NCBI GenBank assembly: GCA_009746045.1
Contig: RPFO01000002.1
Location: 1,277,807 to 1,341,806 of the forward strand
DNA length: 64,000 nt
Origin: Mesostigma viride
Taxonomy: Eukaryota > Streptophyta > Mesostigmatophyceae > Mesostigmatales > Mesostigmataceae
Reading direction: 5' to 3'
Shown here: positions 21,430 through 31,254 of the stretch, one piece after another
How positions within the stretch are numbered: position 1 is the stretch's first letter
How the letters are laid out: each line of letters starts with the position of its first letter
Notes under the pieces: generated by a model
What the model was told of the DNA's origin: nothing
The model's database searches: none
What the model saw: only the letters and a program-made list of their open reading frames with translations
Translations under genes and position numbers: made by a program

Positions 21430-22740
21430 CATTCCGATTGCACTATGGGAATGGGGGCGCCCCCATCTAGACAACTGGCTTGCGCTATCCCAGGGGAGCT
21501 TAGGCGGGGGCTTCCACAGTTTGCCTGTTGACATAAAGGTCCCCGGCCGCCCCGCCAGTACACTTAGGGCTTCTCCGTCGGGGCCGGACTTAGTGGCGGA
21601 TGATCAATTCGGCCCCCTGCCCGCGGTGTTCGGCTGCTGCAAGTGGCGGCCACGGCTGGTGTCAGGTCGTCGTCTGGAGTGCGCGTCTGCGTGCCATGCA
21701 GCTTCAGTTGCGGCGAGAGAGGGTCCGAACTCAGGCTGCAATGTCGCTGAAGGTGAGGACCACTGGTGGGGGCCCAGCCTTGTCCCGTGGATGGGGCAGG
21801 CGGTAGGCACGCCCTGCAGTGTCGTACCGGCTGGCAGCTCCATGTGAGCGGCCAAGCGCTGGTTCCTGAGCTCGTCGAGAAGAGAGTCTGGGGTCTCCCC
21901 CGGCTCCTTGTCGAAGCGCCTGAGGATGACCCCGGGCAGCGGCGGCTGTCGTGCGGTCAGCGGCCTCGCGGCGCGTGTCTTCCAGCTCCTGTAGCTTGGT
22001 GGTAACAGCGGTGGTAGTAGAGGTTGCCTGGCTCTTGAGCAGGTCTGCCCAGGATGTGCGAGTCGAGGGGTCATTGCTGACCCCTCATTTGCATGGGCGG
22101 TGATGGTGGCCGTTCGCTCGGCGATCGATCTTGGAGACCTGCGTGGCCTGGGCGTCTACCTTCTTGGTGGCGACTGCCTCCAGCTTCACGATGCCCTGGC
22201 CAACTTTGCCTTAATCACCACGTACCTGGTTACGGCGGGCGGTCACAGTGGCCGAGTGGCCTCGCATTAACCTGGGTGGCAATGTGCTTTTGCGTGGTGG
22301 TAACTGAGCTGGGGCTGGAACTTCTGCTCGACTTCGGCTTCAATGTTGTTGACCTTTGCGGCATCTGATGATGGTTGAGTGGGCCGTCAGGCGCAGTCAA
22401 GGCTGCGAGCTGCCCTGCAATCGTCGCCAGCTTCTCCTCCACTACAGCTCAGATTGTGTCCTGGCTGAGGGAGGCGCTCTTGGAAAATGCCTGAGAGATT
22501 TCTGCGCCTGCCCGTCGGCTGGCGTGCAGGTGAATCTTGAGGCCGCCCCCGAGACTCGCCTCACGGATGTCCTGGTTGTTGCAGTAGAGGTAGTTGCATT
22601 GGATGGTAGCCCGCAAATACTCTACCGGTTGCTGAAGCAGTGGTTCCCAGTTGGGCCAGCCAGTCGATCTTGTCGCTGCGGATGGGCAGATGAATGTCGC
22701 GAGAGCATGCTAAGTTGGAGATCGGCATATGCAACAGCAG
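21430..22740 (-). pseudogene. Decayed LINE ORF1 (nucleic-acid chaperone-like)
   Basis: Reads on the minus strand as a broken copy of the ORF1 proteins at 41930-45340: TSWADLLKSQATSTTTAV, then FDKEPGETPDSLLDELRNQ, matching STWADLLKQHTTSTTSTI and FDQQAGETSTSLLEAF there. Several frameshifts and stops are present. It lies tail-to-tail with the + strand LINE ending at 21410. Confidence 0.65.
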
Positions 22741-22759
22741 GAAAGCCAGAAAAAGAGGA

Positions 22760-23880
22760 AGGACCGTAAAGAAAAGAAGATCACCATGGCAGGCAAGAGC
22801 ATGCCAACACTATCATACAACTACAACTACAACTACATGCAGCAACATCGCTGCCGGCCCACCAGGCCGGCTGGATATGATCTAGACCGCATGGGCCGCG
22901 ACAAAGTCGGCCCAGATACGGCCGGAAGAACACATCAGCCATGGCCGTTAGGAGTGAGGGCCGGCTAGAGACAGGCGCTGCCGCCAATCATTTATATACT
23001 GCTACAAAATATTTCTAGGTATAGTCGAGTTAGTTCTAGCATACGTAACTTTATTGCTCAACCAATATTTAAAATGCAACATTGAATTGCGTTCGAAGAA
23101 TGTTTGAACATGCATAATGTGATCACATCCCTCCACAGCACGTGGCAGTACATGCATGCATTCACATGGCATTAATTAATCATAGTCACCAGCTCGATCC
23201 CGTTGGGGCCGAGTCAAATGATACAACATTACAGCGCCTTCCTTCCCTGATTGCTACAGAACAAAAAGGGGGCAGAGGCACCCATCCTTTTCTCGCTGCC
23301 AAGGAGGCAGGCCACAGGTGCAATCATACATCTCACAAGGATCGAGCCAGGCACCTACTGTGGCTGCCACAAGATCCGAGGTCGATCAGCTGCATAGCCG
23401 TAGCGGATGCGGCAACAAAAAGGTGGCGCCCTTAACCTAGGCATGTTCCTATCACATACCATCACCGTGGAGCCTTGTGGTAAGAGCTAGGCATCACAGA
23501 GATATGCTCGAGCTAGGTACGGCTGTTAATCTGTCATACATGAGCGCTTGGAGACATCTACCTAGGGCATATCAGAGCATAACAGGATGAAGCTGGCGCT
23601 CAGGCAGCTATCGCCCAAAGAAACTCCAAACTACATGTGTGGTGGTCCCCTAACCCCCAGGGCCCGGGCAGTGGGGTTGGACCCAGCCAGGAGGGCACCC
23701 CCCTGCCTTACAAAGCCGCCAAGTGCACCCTTCGATTGCTTACAACTCCCCGATCAGTCGTCTGTTATTTGTCTCCTCTCTTACAACCCCCCCATTGTCC
23801 TCCTCGCCCTCCTTGCTTACTCTCCTCATTTCCCTCCCTCCTTTTCTACACCCCTCATTTCCCCCCCTCCTTTTCTACGC
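22760..23880. other. Intergenic, nothing recognised
   Basis: No supported gene. Minus-strand TGTAA motifs (TTACA at about 23704, 23739 and 23783 on the + strand) lie downstream of the transporter gene and could serve its polyadenylation, as in green algae. Confidence 0.4.
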
Positions 23881-23883
23881 CCC

Positions 23884-24963
23884 TCACTTGTCCTCCGCCT
23901 CCTTCTCCTCGCCCCCCCTAGGATCCTCCAAGTCCTCCAACGCCTCCTCCCCCAGCTCCCCATCCCCATCCCCCGCCGCCGCCGCCTTGGCCGCCGCCGC
24001 GACGACCGCCGCCGTGGCCGCGCGGTGCCCCCCCTGAGCAGGGGGGTGCCAGGTGGGCACCGACCCCAGGGTGACGGCATACCCCAGGAGGCCCACGAGG
24101 GAGATGACGGCGCCCACGGCTGCACGGGTGCCCAGCACGCTGTGGAACAGCCACCCTGCGACCAACACCGCGATGGTCTCCGCCACGAGCACGAGCTGGC
24201 AGGGGAAGGGCGAGAAGTGGCCGTCGATGGCCAGCCCCGTCCACAGCATCGCGAAACCCAGCACACACACGAAGAACACTTGGGTCATGGAGGGCACCGA
24301 CCACTCGTAGGCCTGCACGGTCGCGCCCGCACACAAATAGTCGACCAATGGCGACGCAAGGGAGAGGAGGAGCGCCTGGTAGGGCGCCAGGTGGAGCAGC
24401 AGGGTGAGCGCGCCCACGCGGTGCGACCGGACAAACGACGCCACGAGCGTGCGCTCCGCCACCGAGGCCACGGCGGCGCCCGACGCCAAAAATAGACCCA
24501 GCCAGCTGCCGCCTGATTCGGTCATCGCGGTGAGGATCACCCCGCCCGAGAGTATGCCCGCCCAGAGCTTCTCCTGCGGGAGCACGGGGCGGCCACGCGC
24601 GTAAAAGTCGGCGCCGAGGGCCAAGGGGACCGCCCCCAGCTTGGCCACCTGGAACAAGGTCAGGGAGTTTGCGAACAGGCTCAGCAAGGTGAGCGAAAAC
24701 CGCGCCGCGGCGACGGCCGCGAGCTTTAGCGCCTCGGCACGGGGGGCGGCCAGCCGGGAGGGCACCATCCCGGCTGCGTGCAGCATGTAGGAGACGACGG
24801 ATGCCAGTATGAGCGTGAAGGCAGCCAGGCTGGCGGCGTAGGGGAAGCGGTAGGCGGTCGCCAGGTGGCGCGCCGAGAAGACGAGCCCCAGCGTGGCGGC
24901 GAAGTTGACGAGCCAGCTGAAGAAGTTGACCGCGTTCTGGCGGTCTTCCAAGTGGGGCTCCAT
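23884..24963 (-). CDS. Triose-phosphate/nucleotide-sugar transporter family protein (DMT/SLC35-like)
   Basis: Single-exon gene, 359 codons. About ten hydrophobic helices run from NFFSWLVNFAATLGLVF to VGAVISLVGLLGYAVTLG. The layout fits the TPT branch of the drug/metabolite transporter superfamily: a central pair of helices with FANSLTLFQVAKLGAVPL (the family pattern N-S--F-Q--K) and a later helix pair ending G-LGYAVTLGS. These proteins exchange sugar phosphates or nucleotide sugars across plastid or Golgi membranes. The substrate cannot be told from sequence. The N-terminus is short (MEPHLEDRQNAVNF) with no obvious plastid leader, which favours a Golgi/ER carrier. The C-terminus is an Ala-rich then acidic cytosolic tail without a KKXX signal. 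The chosen ATG at 24963 begins right before the first helix. Minus-strand neighbours are unrelated. Confidence 0.85.
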   Translation of the reverse strand: MEPHLEDRQNAVNFFSWLVNFAATLGLVFSARHLATAYRFPYAASLAAFTLILASVVSYMLHAAGMVPSRLAAPRAEALKLAAVAAARFSLTLLSLFANSLTLFQVAKLGAVPLALGADFYARGRPVLPQEKLWAGILSGGVILTAMTESGGSWLGLFLASGAAVASVAERTLVASFVRSHRVGALTLLLHLAPYQALLLSLASPLVDYLCAGATVQAYEWSVPSMTQVFFVCVLGFAMLWTGLAIDGHFSPFPCQLVLVAETIAVLVAGWLFHSVLGTRAAVGAVISLVGLLGYAVTLGSVPTWHPPAQGGHRAATAAVVAAAAKAAAAGDGDGELGEEALEDLEDPRGGEEKEAEDK

Positions 24964-25959
24964 CGCCGTATGAAACCGGATATATGATGCGCCTTGCAGG
25001 CGGCCAAATCAGGCGATGGGGCTAGGAGCAGGCAGGCCGATGGGAAGGGAGAAGAAATTAATTATTAATGCAGCAGTACGCCACCGGGGCTCTGATGTTT
25101 CTAATCCCCTAGGATCATGGGGAGGCGGGCCACACGGCGGGCGAACCGTTGAACGGATGGCTCGCACGCTCCCAGGGTGATGCTGGCCAATCAGGGGGTA
25201 GGAGGCTTCCGCCAAGCAAGTGAATTGTATCTTGCGAAAATAGACAGTAGACGAGGTGGAATAGAGCAGGCTGACCCTGGCCCTTGGTCACGGTATAGGG
25301 CTGGCCAATGGGTAACGCGCGCAAGGGTTTACGGTGTGTGTTCAGGGTTTTCCAGTGGGCGAGACAGGCTGGTTAAGGACCCTGTGTCTTGAAGCCTTGC
25401 AGGGGCGTGTCTCGAGGCCCTCTAGGGCCCGTCAGGGTGGTGGTGACAAAGGCAGGGGATAGGGCTGTGCCAGGACCTGCTGTCATCCCAAAAGGGGGCA
25501 CGACTGGTACACCGACGGCCAACCGGGGACGCGACTGGGGACGAATGTCGAGGGGGGGCTGCGACGAAGAGGGGAGCCGCGACTCCACATGGTGCTGCCG
25601 CACTGGCCGGCAGGAGGCTGGTCCAAAAATGATCTCCAAGCTGAGAGCCCCTTGCTTCTGCACACCGAGCCGAGGGTGCGAGGGGAGAGAACGCCACGAA
25701 GATACACAGGCAGCACGGTCGTGAGCTCGACATACACTAACATGGACAGGCAAAGCTAACGGCAAAATCCAGGGCTCAAGAGAAGCTTCGTTAACCATGA
25801 GGCTGTAGTTGCGCCAAAGGTTTCCGGTTGGTAAACCAACAGGCATCCATGGGAAGCGCTGGCAATGATCCGACTAGGCGGGCACTAGGATGCCGCGGCC
25901 GGTTGTAAACGCCCGCGTTTCTGTAATAATGCTTTCATAATGCTGTCATCTCTAGGGCA
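24964..25959. other. Upstream region of the transporter gene, nothing certain
   Basis: Overlapping frames on both strands at 25389-25846 are GC-rich and have no recognised motif. I cannot support a gene here. Confidence 0.4.
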
Positions 25960-25967
25960 ACAACGGG

Positions 25968-26294
25968 CAGGCAGGTAGGCAGGCAGGCAGGCAGGCAGGC
26001 AGGCGGGCGGGCGGGCGGGCGGGCGGGCGGGCGGGCGGGCGGGCGGGCGGGCGGGCGGGCGGGCGGGCGGCGGGCGGGCGGGCGGGCGGGCGGGCGGGCG
26101 GGCGGGCGGCGGGCGGGCGGGCGGGCGGGCGGCGGCGGGCGGGCGGGCGGGCGGGCGGGCGGGCGGGCGGGCGGGCGGGCGGGCGGGCGGGCGGGCGGGC
26201 GGGCGGGCGGGCGGGCGGGCGGGCGGGCGGGCGGGCGGGCGGGCGGGCGGGCGGGCGGGCGGGCGGGCGGGCGGGCGGGCAGGCAGGCAGGCAG
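25968..26294. repeat. GGGC/GGCA tetranucleotide array, 0.33 kb
   Basis: GCAG units at both edges (25968-25996 and 26278-26294) enclose a nearly pure GGGC array with a few GGC slips. The Pro/Ala/Arg frame across it is a repeat translation. Confidence 0.97.
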
Positions 26295-27159
26295 AGAATC
26301 AGGTGCGACTAGCATCCAATAGCTATCTGCACAAGCGCTTACATACGTTACAACCGTGACAAACTGTTCTACGCGGATTATAGGTTGCAATAAAGGATAT
26401 GCAAGTCTATCTGTAATATACGCAAGGGGGTTTAGTTTAGCATCGTTGAGGAACAGTGAACGAAATCCCCCGGGTGTCGCTCCAAAATAGTTTGCTAACA
26501 TACAACGGCAGGAGAATACAAAGCCAGAGTCCATACAAGTTATTATACTTCACCATTGATAGACAGCATGTTTGCCAGGAACAGCAACACAAATAAAGGC
26601 ACACACACATACACACATGCGACGTCACATGATGATATATGACGACATCGTCGACATGTATTGCACGGTGCAAACTGTGCGCACTGTGGCTCTAGCGCAG
26701 CTCCTCCCCAGCGCAACGGCAAGCAATAAACTACCCAATTGTTTGAATGCCTGGAAGTGCCCATCTTAAGTGAGATAACCCACATGTCAAATGAAGAATT
26801 TTACTCGCTGATCCGTACTCCTTAGCAGCCTGCTTGCTTCCACTCGCTGGGGAAAAAAATGCCGCTAGCTGGCTCGCTCTAGAAATGGGCGGCTGCTTGG
26901 AAGAAACAGCGAAATAAAATTACCAGCCCTGGCTTGTGATCTGTGATGAAGGCAACTGGCAAGCACGATCGACATTCGACATTCGGCCTCAATCGTTCAA
27001 AATTTTAATTTTCATGTTCATGTTCTGGTGCCTGAATTTTTTTTGCCAGAGGTTGTTCCCAGATCCTTGGCCCCTTGTTCATCGGTGTTGCGGTACTGTA
27101 CAGTATCAGTAGTGGGCGAAAAGGACGGAGGCCGCGTTTCTTGGTCATGCGAGCGCGGG

Positions 27160-27245
27160 AAGTCACATTTTCCTTGTTGTTGTTGTTGTTGTTGTTGTTG
27201 TTATTGTTCTTCTTCTTCTTCTTGTTGTTGTTGTTGTTGCCCACG
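27160..27245. repeat. GTT/CTT triplet tract
   Basis: About 28 triplets, mostly TTG/TTC. Confidence 0.95.
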
Positions 27246-27281
27246 CCGCACATGGGCGCCGCACATTTTCCTGTACACATT

Positions 27282-27557
27282 CCAGCCCCACGTTTAAGAT
27301 TGGGGTCCGGCCAACCCAGGGCTGCGATCTTAAACCTAAAATCAAATCCAGGGTTGGGGATCTTAAAGTTGAGAGCGGTAGGATCATAAACCTGATGCGG
27401 TATACCTGAGTACATAATCTCTATCGCATACCACTGACCAGCCATTTGTACCTACTTTAAGATCTTTTCCCAAAACCAGCCCTGCGATCTTAAACCTGAA
27501 ATTTCAAAATCCAGGGGCTCATGATCTTAAACCTGAGAATCTTTAACGTGGGGCTGG
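27282..27557. mobile_element. Candidate 276-bp MITE
   Basis: Ends CCAGCCCCACGTTTAAGATT and its inverse AATCTTTAACGTGGGGCTGG. Inside are repeated GATCTTAAACCT motifs in both halves. No clear target duplication. Confidence 0.5.
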
Positions 27558-27982
27558 CGGTGTAAGCGTCCAGTTACCGGTACTCCAGTACGGAAGGAGT
27601 TTGTACTGTACCATGCAGTTGTGAAGTACGGAAGGTTGGCGCTGCCAGGACGGGAGTTGGTTAGTGACAGGGGCTGGTGCAAGCTATCAGGGTGATCGGC
27701 CAGAAAGAAATTCTACCTGTAGTGCGATCTGGTGCGATTCATTCCTGATTTGGGACCCAGGGTTTTGTGATACGCCATCATGGCATGTTTCTGCCATTTG
27801 TTGTCCAAGACGTGTCAACGTGCATTATCGCATACATACATGCGCGGGACGTGGCAGCGCACTTGACCCCCTGCATTTGTAACTCTCGTCGTCACACGGG
27901 TTTTATATCGGGCTTTATCCTCAGTCCCCGAACACCCGTGGAGAAATCAGCCAGCTTGTGACTTAACGTGAGCTCCGCTATA

Positions 27983-30577
27983 ATGGCTTCTACCATGCTG
28001 GCCTCCCCGATAGTTATGTACAATGTTGCGTCTCGTGCAACCTCGGGAAATGCTCGTGGAGCGGTTTGCTCCGCGGTGCCCAGCCATCTTAACCGTCAGC
28101 CCTACGTGTGTACCTTGTCCAGGCGGGAAACAAAAATGGTTATGCCACAGCTCTCCCATAGCTTCGTCGGCCTGGCGCGCTCGGCCAAGGTGGCTCAGGT
28201 TGCTGGGGGTGTTGCAGTCGACCCAACCATTGCTTTCCGCGCCATTATCCGCCGTCAAGTGAGCACGTCCGCGTCGGCTGTGGACGCTCAAATGCCCCGG
28301 CGAGAGATCACGAAGGCAGAGGAGGTAGGTCCTTGGCTGTCTTTTGTATTTAGGGCGGTAAATGATCTGTAATTCAAACCTTAGTCGCTTCTTCCTGTGT
28401 CGATGGGACGCATCGTGCCATTCCCTTCGCATGTGCCGCTAGCTTGTTCTGCTATGCTTGAATAGCAGCGCAGTTCATGAAGAAATGTTGCACTCTCACT
28501 GCTGCCCAAACGAATTGCTCGGGCTAACAACAAGTGCAGCCATGCTCTCCCTTGCCTTGCACGTGCTCATGCCCTTGCCCCTAGACATTCAATCTCCCTG
28601 TCTGCCTGGTGTTGATGCCTTCCCCCCCCCCCCCCCCCCTCCAATCCACCCTCCATTACACGTCACCCCACGCGCTGCCTTATCTGTCGATGTGTTAAGC
28701 GTATTCCCCATGTCGGATGTCTGTGTGGCTTCTCTCACAACCGGGATCCGCTGCCCGCATGACTGTGTATGTTGGCCAACCTCAAACTCAACCGCAGCAT
28801 CCTCTTTTGTCGATCAACGTGCGTCTTACCCAACCTCAGCCATCTGTTTCTTACCCAACCTCAGCCATCTGTTTCTTACCCAACCTCACCCATCTTTTCC
28901 TTGCTCGCACCTCATCCTCCGCTACATCGATCGCTCCTCATTGTCCACCAGATCTACTTTGACGGTGGTGCCCACTACGGCGACATCGTCGTCAACCTCC
29001 TCTTCGGCCTGTCGGTCCTCTGGCTGCCCATCACGCTGGCTGCGGTGGCCCGCGGCCTGCTGCTGCGCTACCGCGTGACAGACGCTCGCATCACCGTCGT
29101 CAGCGGGTTCACTGGTATGCATGCCCCCCCCCCCCCCCCCCCCCCAACCCCAACCCCCCCCCAACCCCACATTTATTCTAATATTCTTTAAACTTTATCG
29201 TGTTGACCAACTGCGCCTGCTCAGCAGGTTCATTGGTAATTATCCGGTCTGCCCCGATCAATTATGTTATCGAATGTCAGTAGTTTATGTCATAGTGATG
29301 CCCGTCCCTATAGTAGTATCATTTGTGGTGGCCCCCTTGGCTTTCCATCGGTTTGTAGACACAAGGTTTTTCCCCCCCCCCCCCCCCCCCCACTCCTTCT
29401 TTCTCTCTCCTTGTTTGTTCGGGGGGCAAGTAAGTTAGGCTGGTTGAGAATCATCCACTGACAGAACAGCAAGGGGAGCCGCTGTGGGGAATGTGCTCGG
29501 GGCTGCTGCCTCCGCTCTCGTCTTGGGTGTGGGCACCACGCCTTGGCGACAGTTGGTGAACTTCCGGCAATCTTCTCATCGTTGTGCCACCCTTCCTTCC
29601 CCACGCGTGCTGGCGTAGCGTAGGTGCGACAAGTGCCACACGTACTTCCCACCTGCCTCTGGCACCTAACCACCCCTAGTGAGAGCTGCTCTAGCATCCT
29701 CTGTGCTAACTTGCACAACATCCTTTGCCTACTTGACTCCTTACTTGATTTGCTTGCTTGCCTGCTTGCTTGCCTGCTTGCTTGCCTGCTTGCTTGCCTG
29801 CTTGCTTGCCTGCTTGCTTGCCTGCTTGCTTGCCTGCTTGCTTGCCTGCTTGCTTGCCTGCTTGCTTGCCTGCTTGCTTGCCTGCTTGCTTGCCTGCTTG
29901 CTTGCCTGCTTGCTTGCCTGCTTGCTTGCCTGCTTGCTTGCCTGCTCGCTTGCCTGCTCGCTTGCCTGCTCGCTTGCCTGCTTGCTTGCCTGCTTGCTTG
30001 CCTGCTTGCTTGCCTGCTTGCTTGCCTGCTTGCTTGCCTGCTTGCTTGCCTGCTTGCTTGCCTGCTTGCTTGCCTGCTTGCCTGCTTGCTTGCCTGCTTG
30101 CTTGCCTGCTTGCTTGCCTGCTTGCTTGCCTGCTTGCTTGCCTGCTTGCTTGCCTGCTTGCTTGCCTGCTTGCTTGCCTGCTTGCTTGCCTGCTTGCTTG
30201 CCTGCTTGCTTGCCTGCTTGCTTGCCTGCTTGCTTGCCTGCTTGCTTGCCTGCTTGCTTGCCTGCTTGCTTGCCTGCTTGCTTGCCTACTTCCCTGCCTA
30301 CGTGCTTGCCTACTTCCTTGCCTGCTTGCTTGCCTACCTGCTTGGTTATAACCCCGCAGGCGAGGAACGCTCGGACATCCCGTATGCGGACGTGCGCGAG
30401 GTGCTCACCGTGCCGCGCTTTGTGGGTGCATGGGGTGACATCATCCTCAAGCTAAAGGACGGGACTAACATTGAGCTCAAGAGTGTGCCCCGCTTCCTCG
30501 AGCTCAAGGAGTACATCCTGGGCAAGATGAAGAGCATGCAGGCTGGCGGCGGGAACACCGGCACGGGCTTTGCTTAA
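27983..30577 (+). CDS. Plastid-targeted bacterial-type PH domain protein, three exons
   Basis: Exons 27983-28324, 28952-29114 and 30360-30577 give 240 residues. Donors GAG|GTAGGT and ACTG|GTATGC and acceptors CCACCAG and CCCCGCAG match in phase (0, then 1). Residues 1-60 are Ser/Ala/Arg-rich with almost no acidic residues, typical of a chloroplast transit peptide. Exon 2 encodes two adjacent hydrophobic stretches (VNLLFGLSVLWLP, LAAVARGLLL) and YRVTDARITVVSG. Exon 3 continues SDIPYADVREVLTV, then DIILKLKDGTNIELKSVP. The alternation YRVT-RI-V-G / DI-Y-V--V / G-I-L is that of bPH_2 (DUF304-like) domains, membrane-associated modules whose plastid role is poorly known. The leading GTG-initiated extension is not needed. 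The domain call is by pattern only. The second intron (1,245 bp) is almost half minisatellite. Confidence 0.7.
28620..28945 (+). repeat. Intron 1 repeats: poly-C and 27-bp units
   Basis: C17 at about 28624-28640 and three 27-bp units containing CTTACCCAACCTCAGCCATC at 28826-28900. Both lie in the first intron of the PH-domain gene. Confidence 0.8.
29121..29392 (+). repeat. Poly-C runs in intron 2
   Basis: Two long C homopolymer-rich runs (29124-29162 and 29371-29391) in the second intron of the PH-domain gene. Their true length is uncertain in any assembly. Confidence 0.8.
29746..30345 (+). repeat. 12-bp minisatellite (TTGCCTGCTTGC) in intron 2
   Basis: About 45 tandem copies of a 12-bp unit, nearly perfect, ending 15 bp before the acceptor at 30359. 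Cys/Leu/Ala frames across it are translations of the repeat; only the part after 30360 is coding. The array replaces the normal polypyrimidine tract region with C/T-rich sequence. Confidence 0.95.
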
Positions 30578-31241
30578 AGGGTTCAAAGGGACGATCAAAG
30601 TTTGAACTTGGGGGTTGATTTCCGTGAAATAGGTTAAGTCGTTCATGGGATTTACTAGCTTCTGAATTGGATAGCAGACATCTGGGCCGCAGGGATAAGT
30701 GCAGCATGGGGGAAATTGGCCATGTTCTGTGGTGGACTCGGGCTTTTGAGCATGCTGGCCACTGTATATTGCCGGGCTTGCTTGCTTCACCATGTAGGGG
30801 GGTGAGGTGTATAACAAACCTCATGTGGGCCCTTCAAGCAAAAGGGGAGAGCGCCTGCAATCTGGGGCACATCATAGATCATTGAAACCAACATGCACGG
30901 ATATTTATTTGTAAATGAAAATATCATCAATGTACAAGAATATAGACACGTGTGTAGTACTCCTACACACACAGATCTCGAATGATTTATCTAGTACCAA
31001 ATCCGAAAGGCTTGCATCACTCCGGGCCGGAAAGGAGAACTTTTGCGGATGACTGTAGGTGTAAGTTGGCGATGCCCTAGGATCCGGAGACGTCCGTCCT
31101 ATAGTCAGCGAAAGTTGGTGCGAGAGGTCCCCATTTCGATTCCGGTCGGATTCATTTGTAGATCGCGTTTTCCGCGTTTTCCGCGGACCGGCACTGAACG
31201 CAAATGGTTTTCACCTTTGCGGCGTGCCAAATCAGAATGTA
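30578..31241. other. Downstream of the PH-domain gene, nothing certain
   Basis: 3' region of the gene; a TGTAA lies at about 30910. A short tRNA-like stretch at 31084-31141 is discussed among rejected items. Confidence 0.4.
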
Positions 31242-31254
31242 CAAGAATATATTT

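Noticed and set aside
25389-25846. Overlapping frames on both strands upstream of the transporter
   Set aside because: No family motif and no reason to prefer either strand.
25935-26534. Pro/Ala/Arg frame over the GGGC array
   Set aside because: Tetranucleotide repeat translation with no flanking coding signal.
29624-30577. Leu/Ala/Cys-rich protein from the CTTGCCTG repeat
   Set aside because: A translation of a minisatellite; only 30360-30577 is coding, as exon 3 of the PH-domain gene.
31084-31141. tRNA-like stretch with TTTCGATTCCGG B-box-like motif and TCCGTCC/GGTCGGA ends
   Set aside because: Only about 58 nt between the paired ends, too short for a tRNA, and no anticodon arm can be drawn. 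At most a decayed tRNA-derived remnant.
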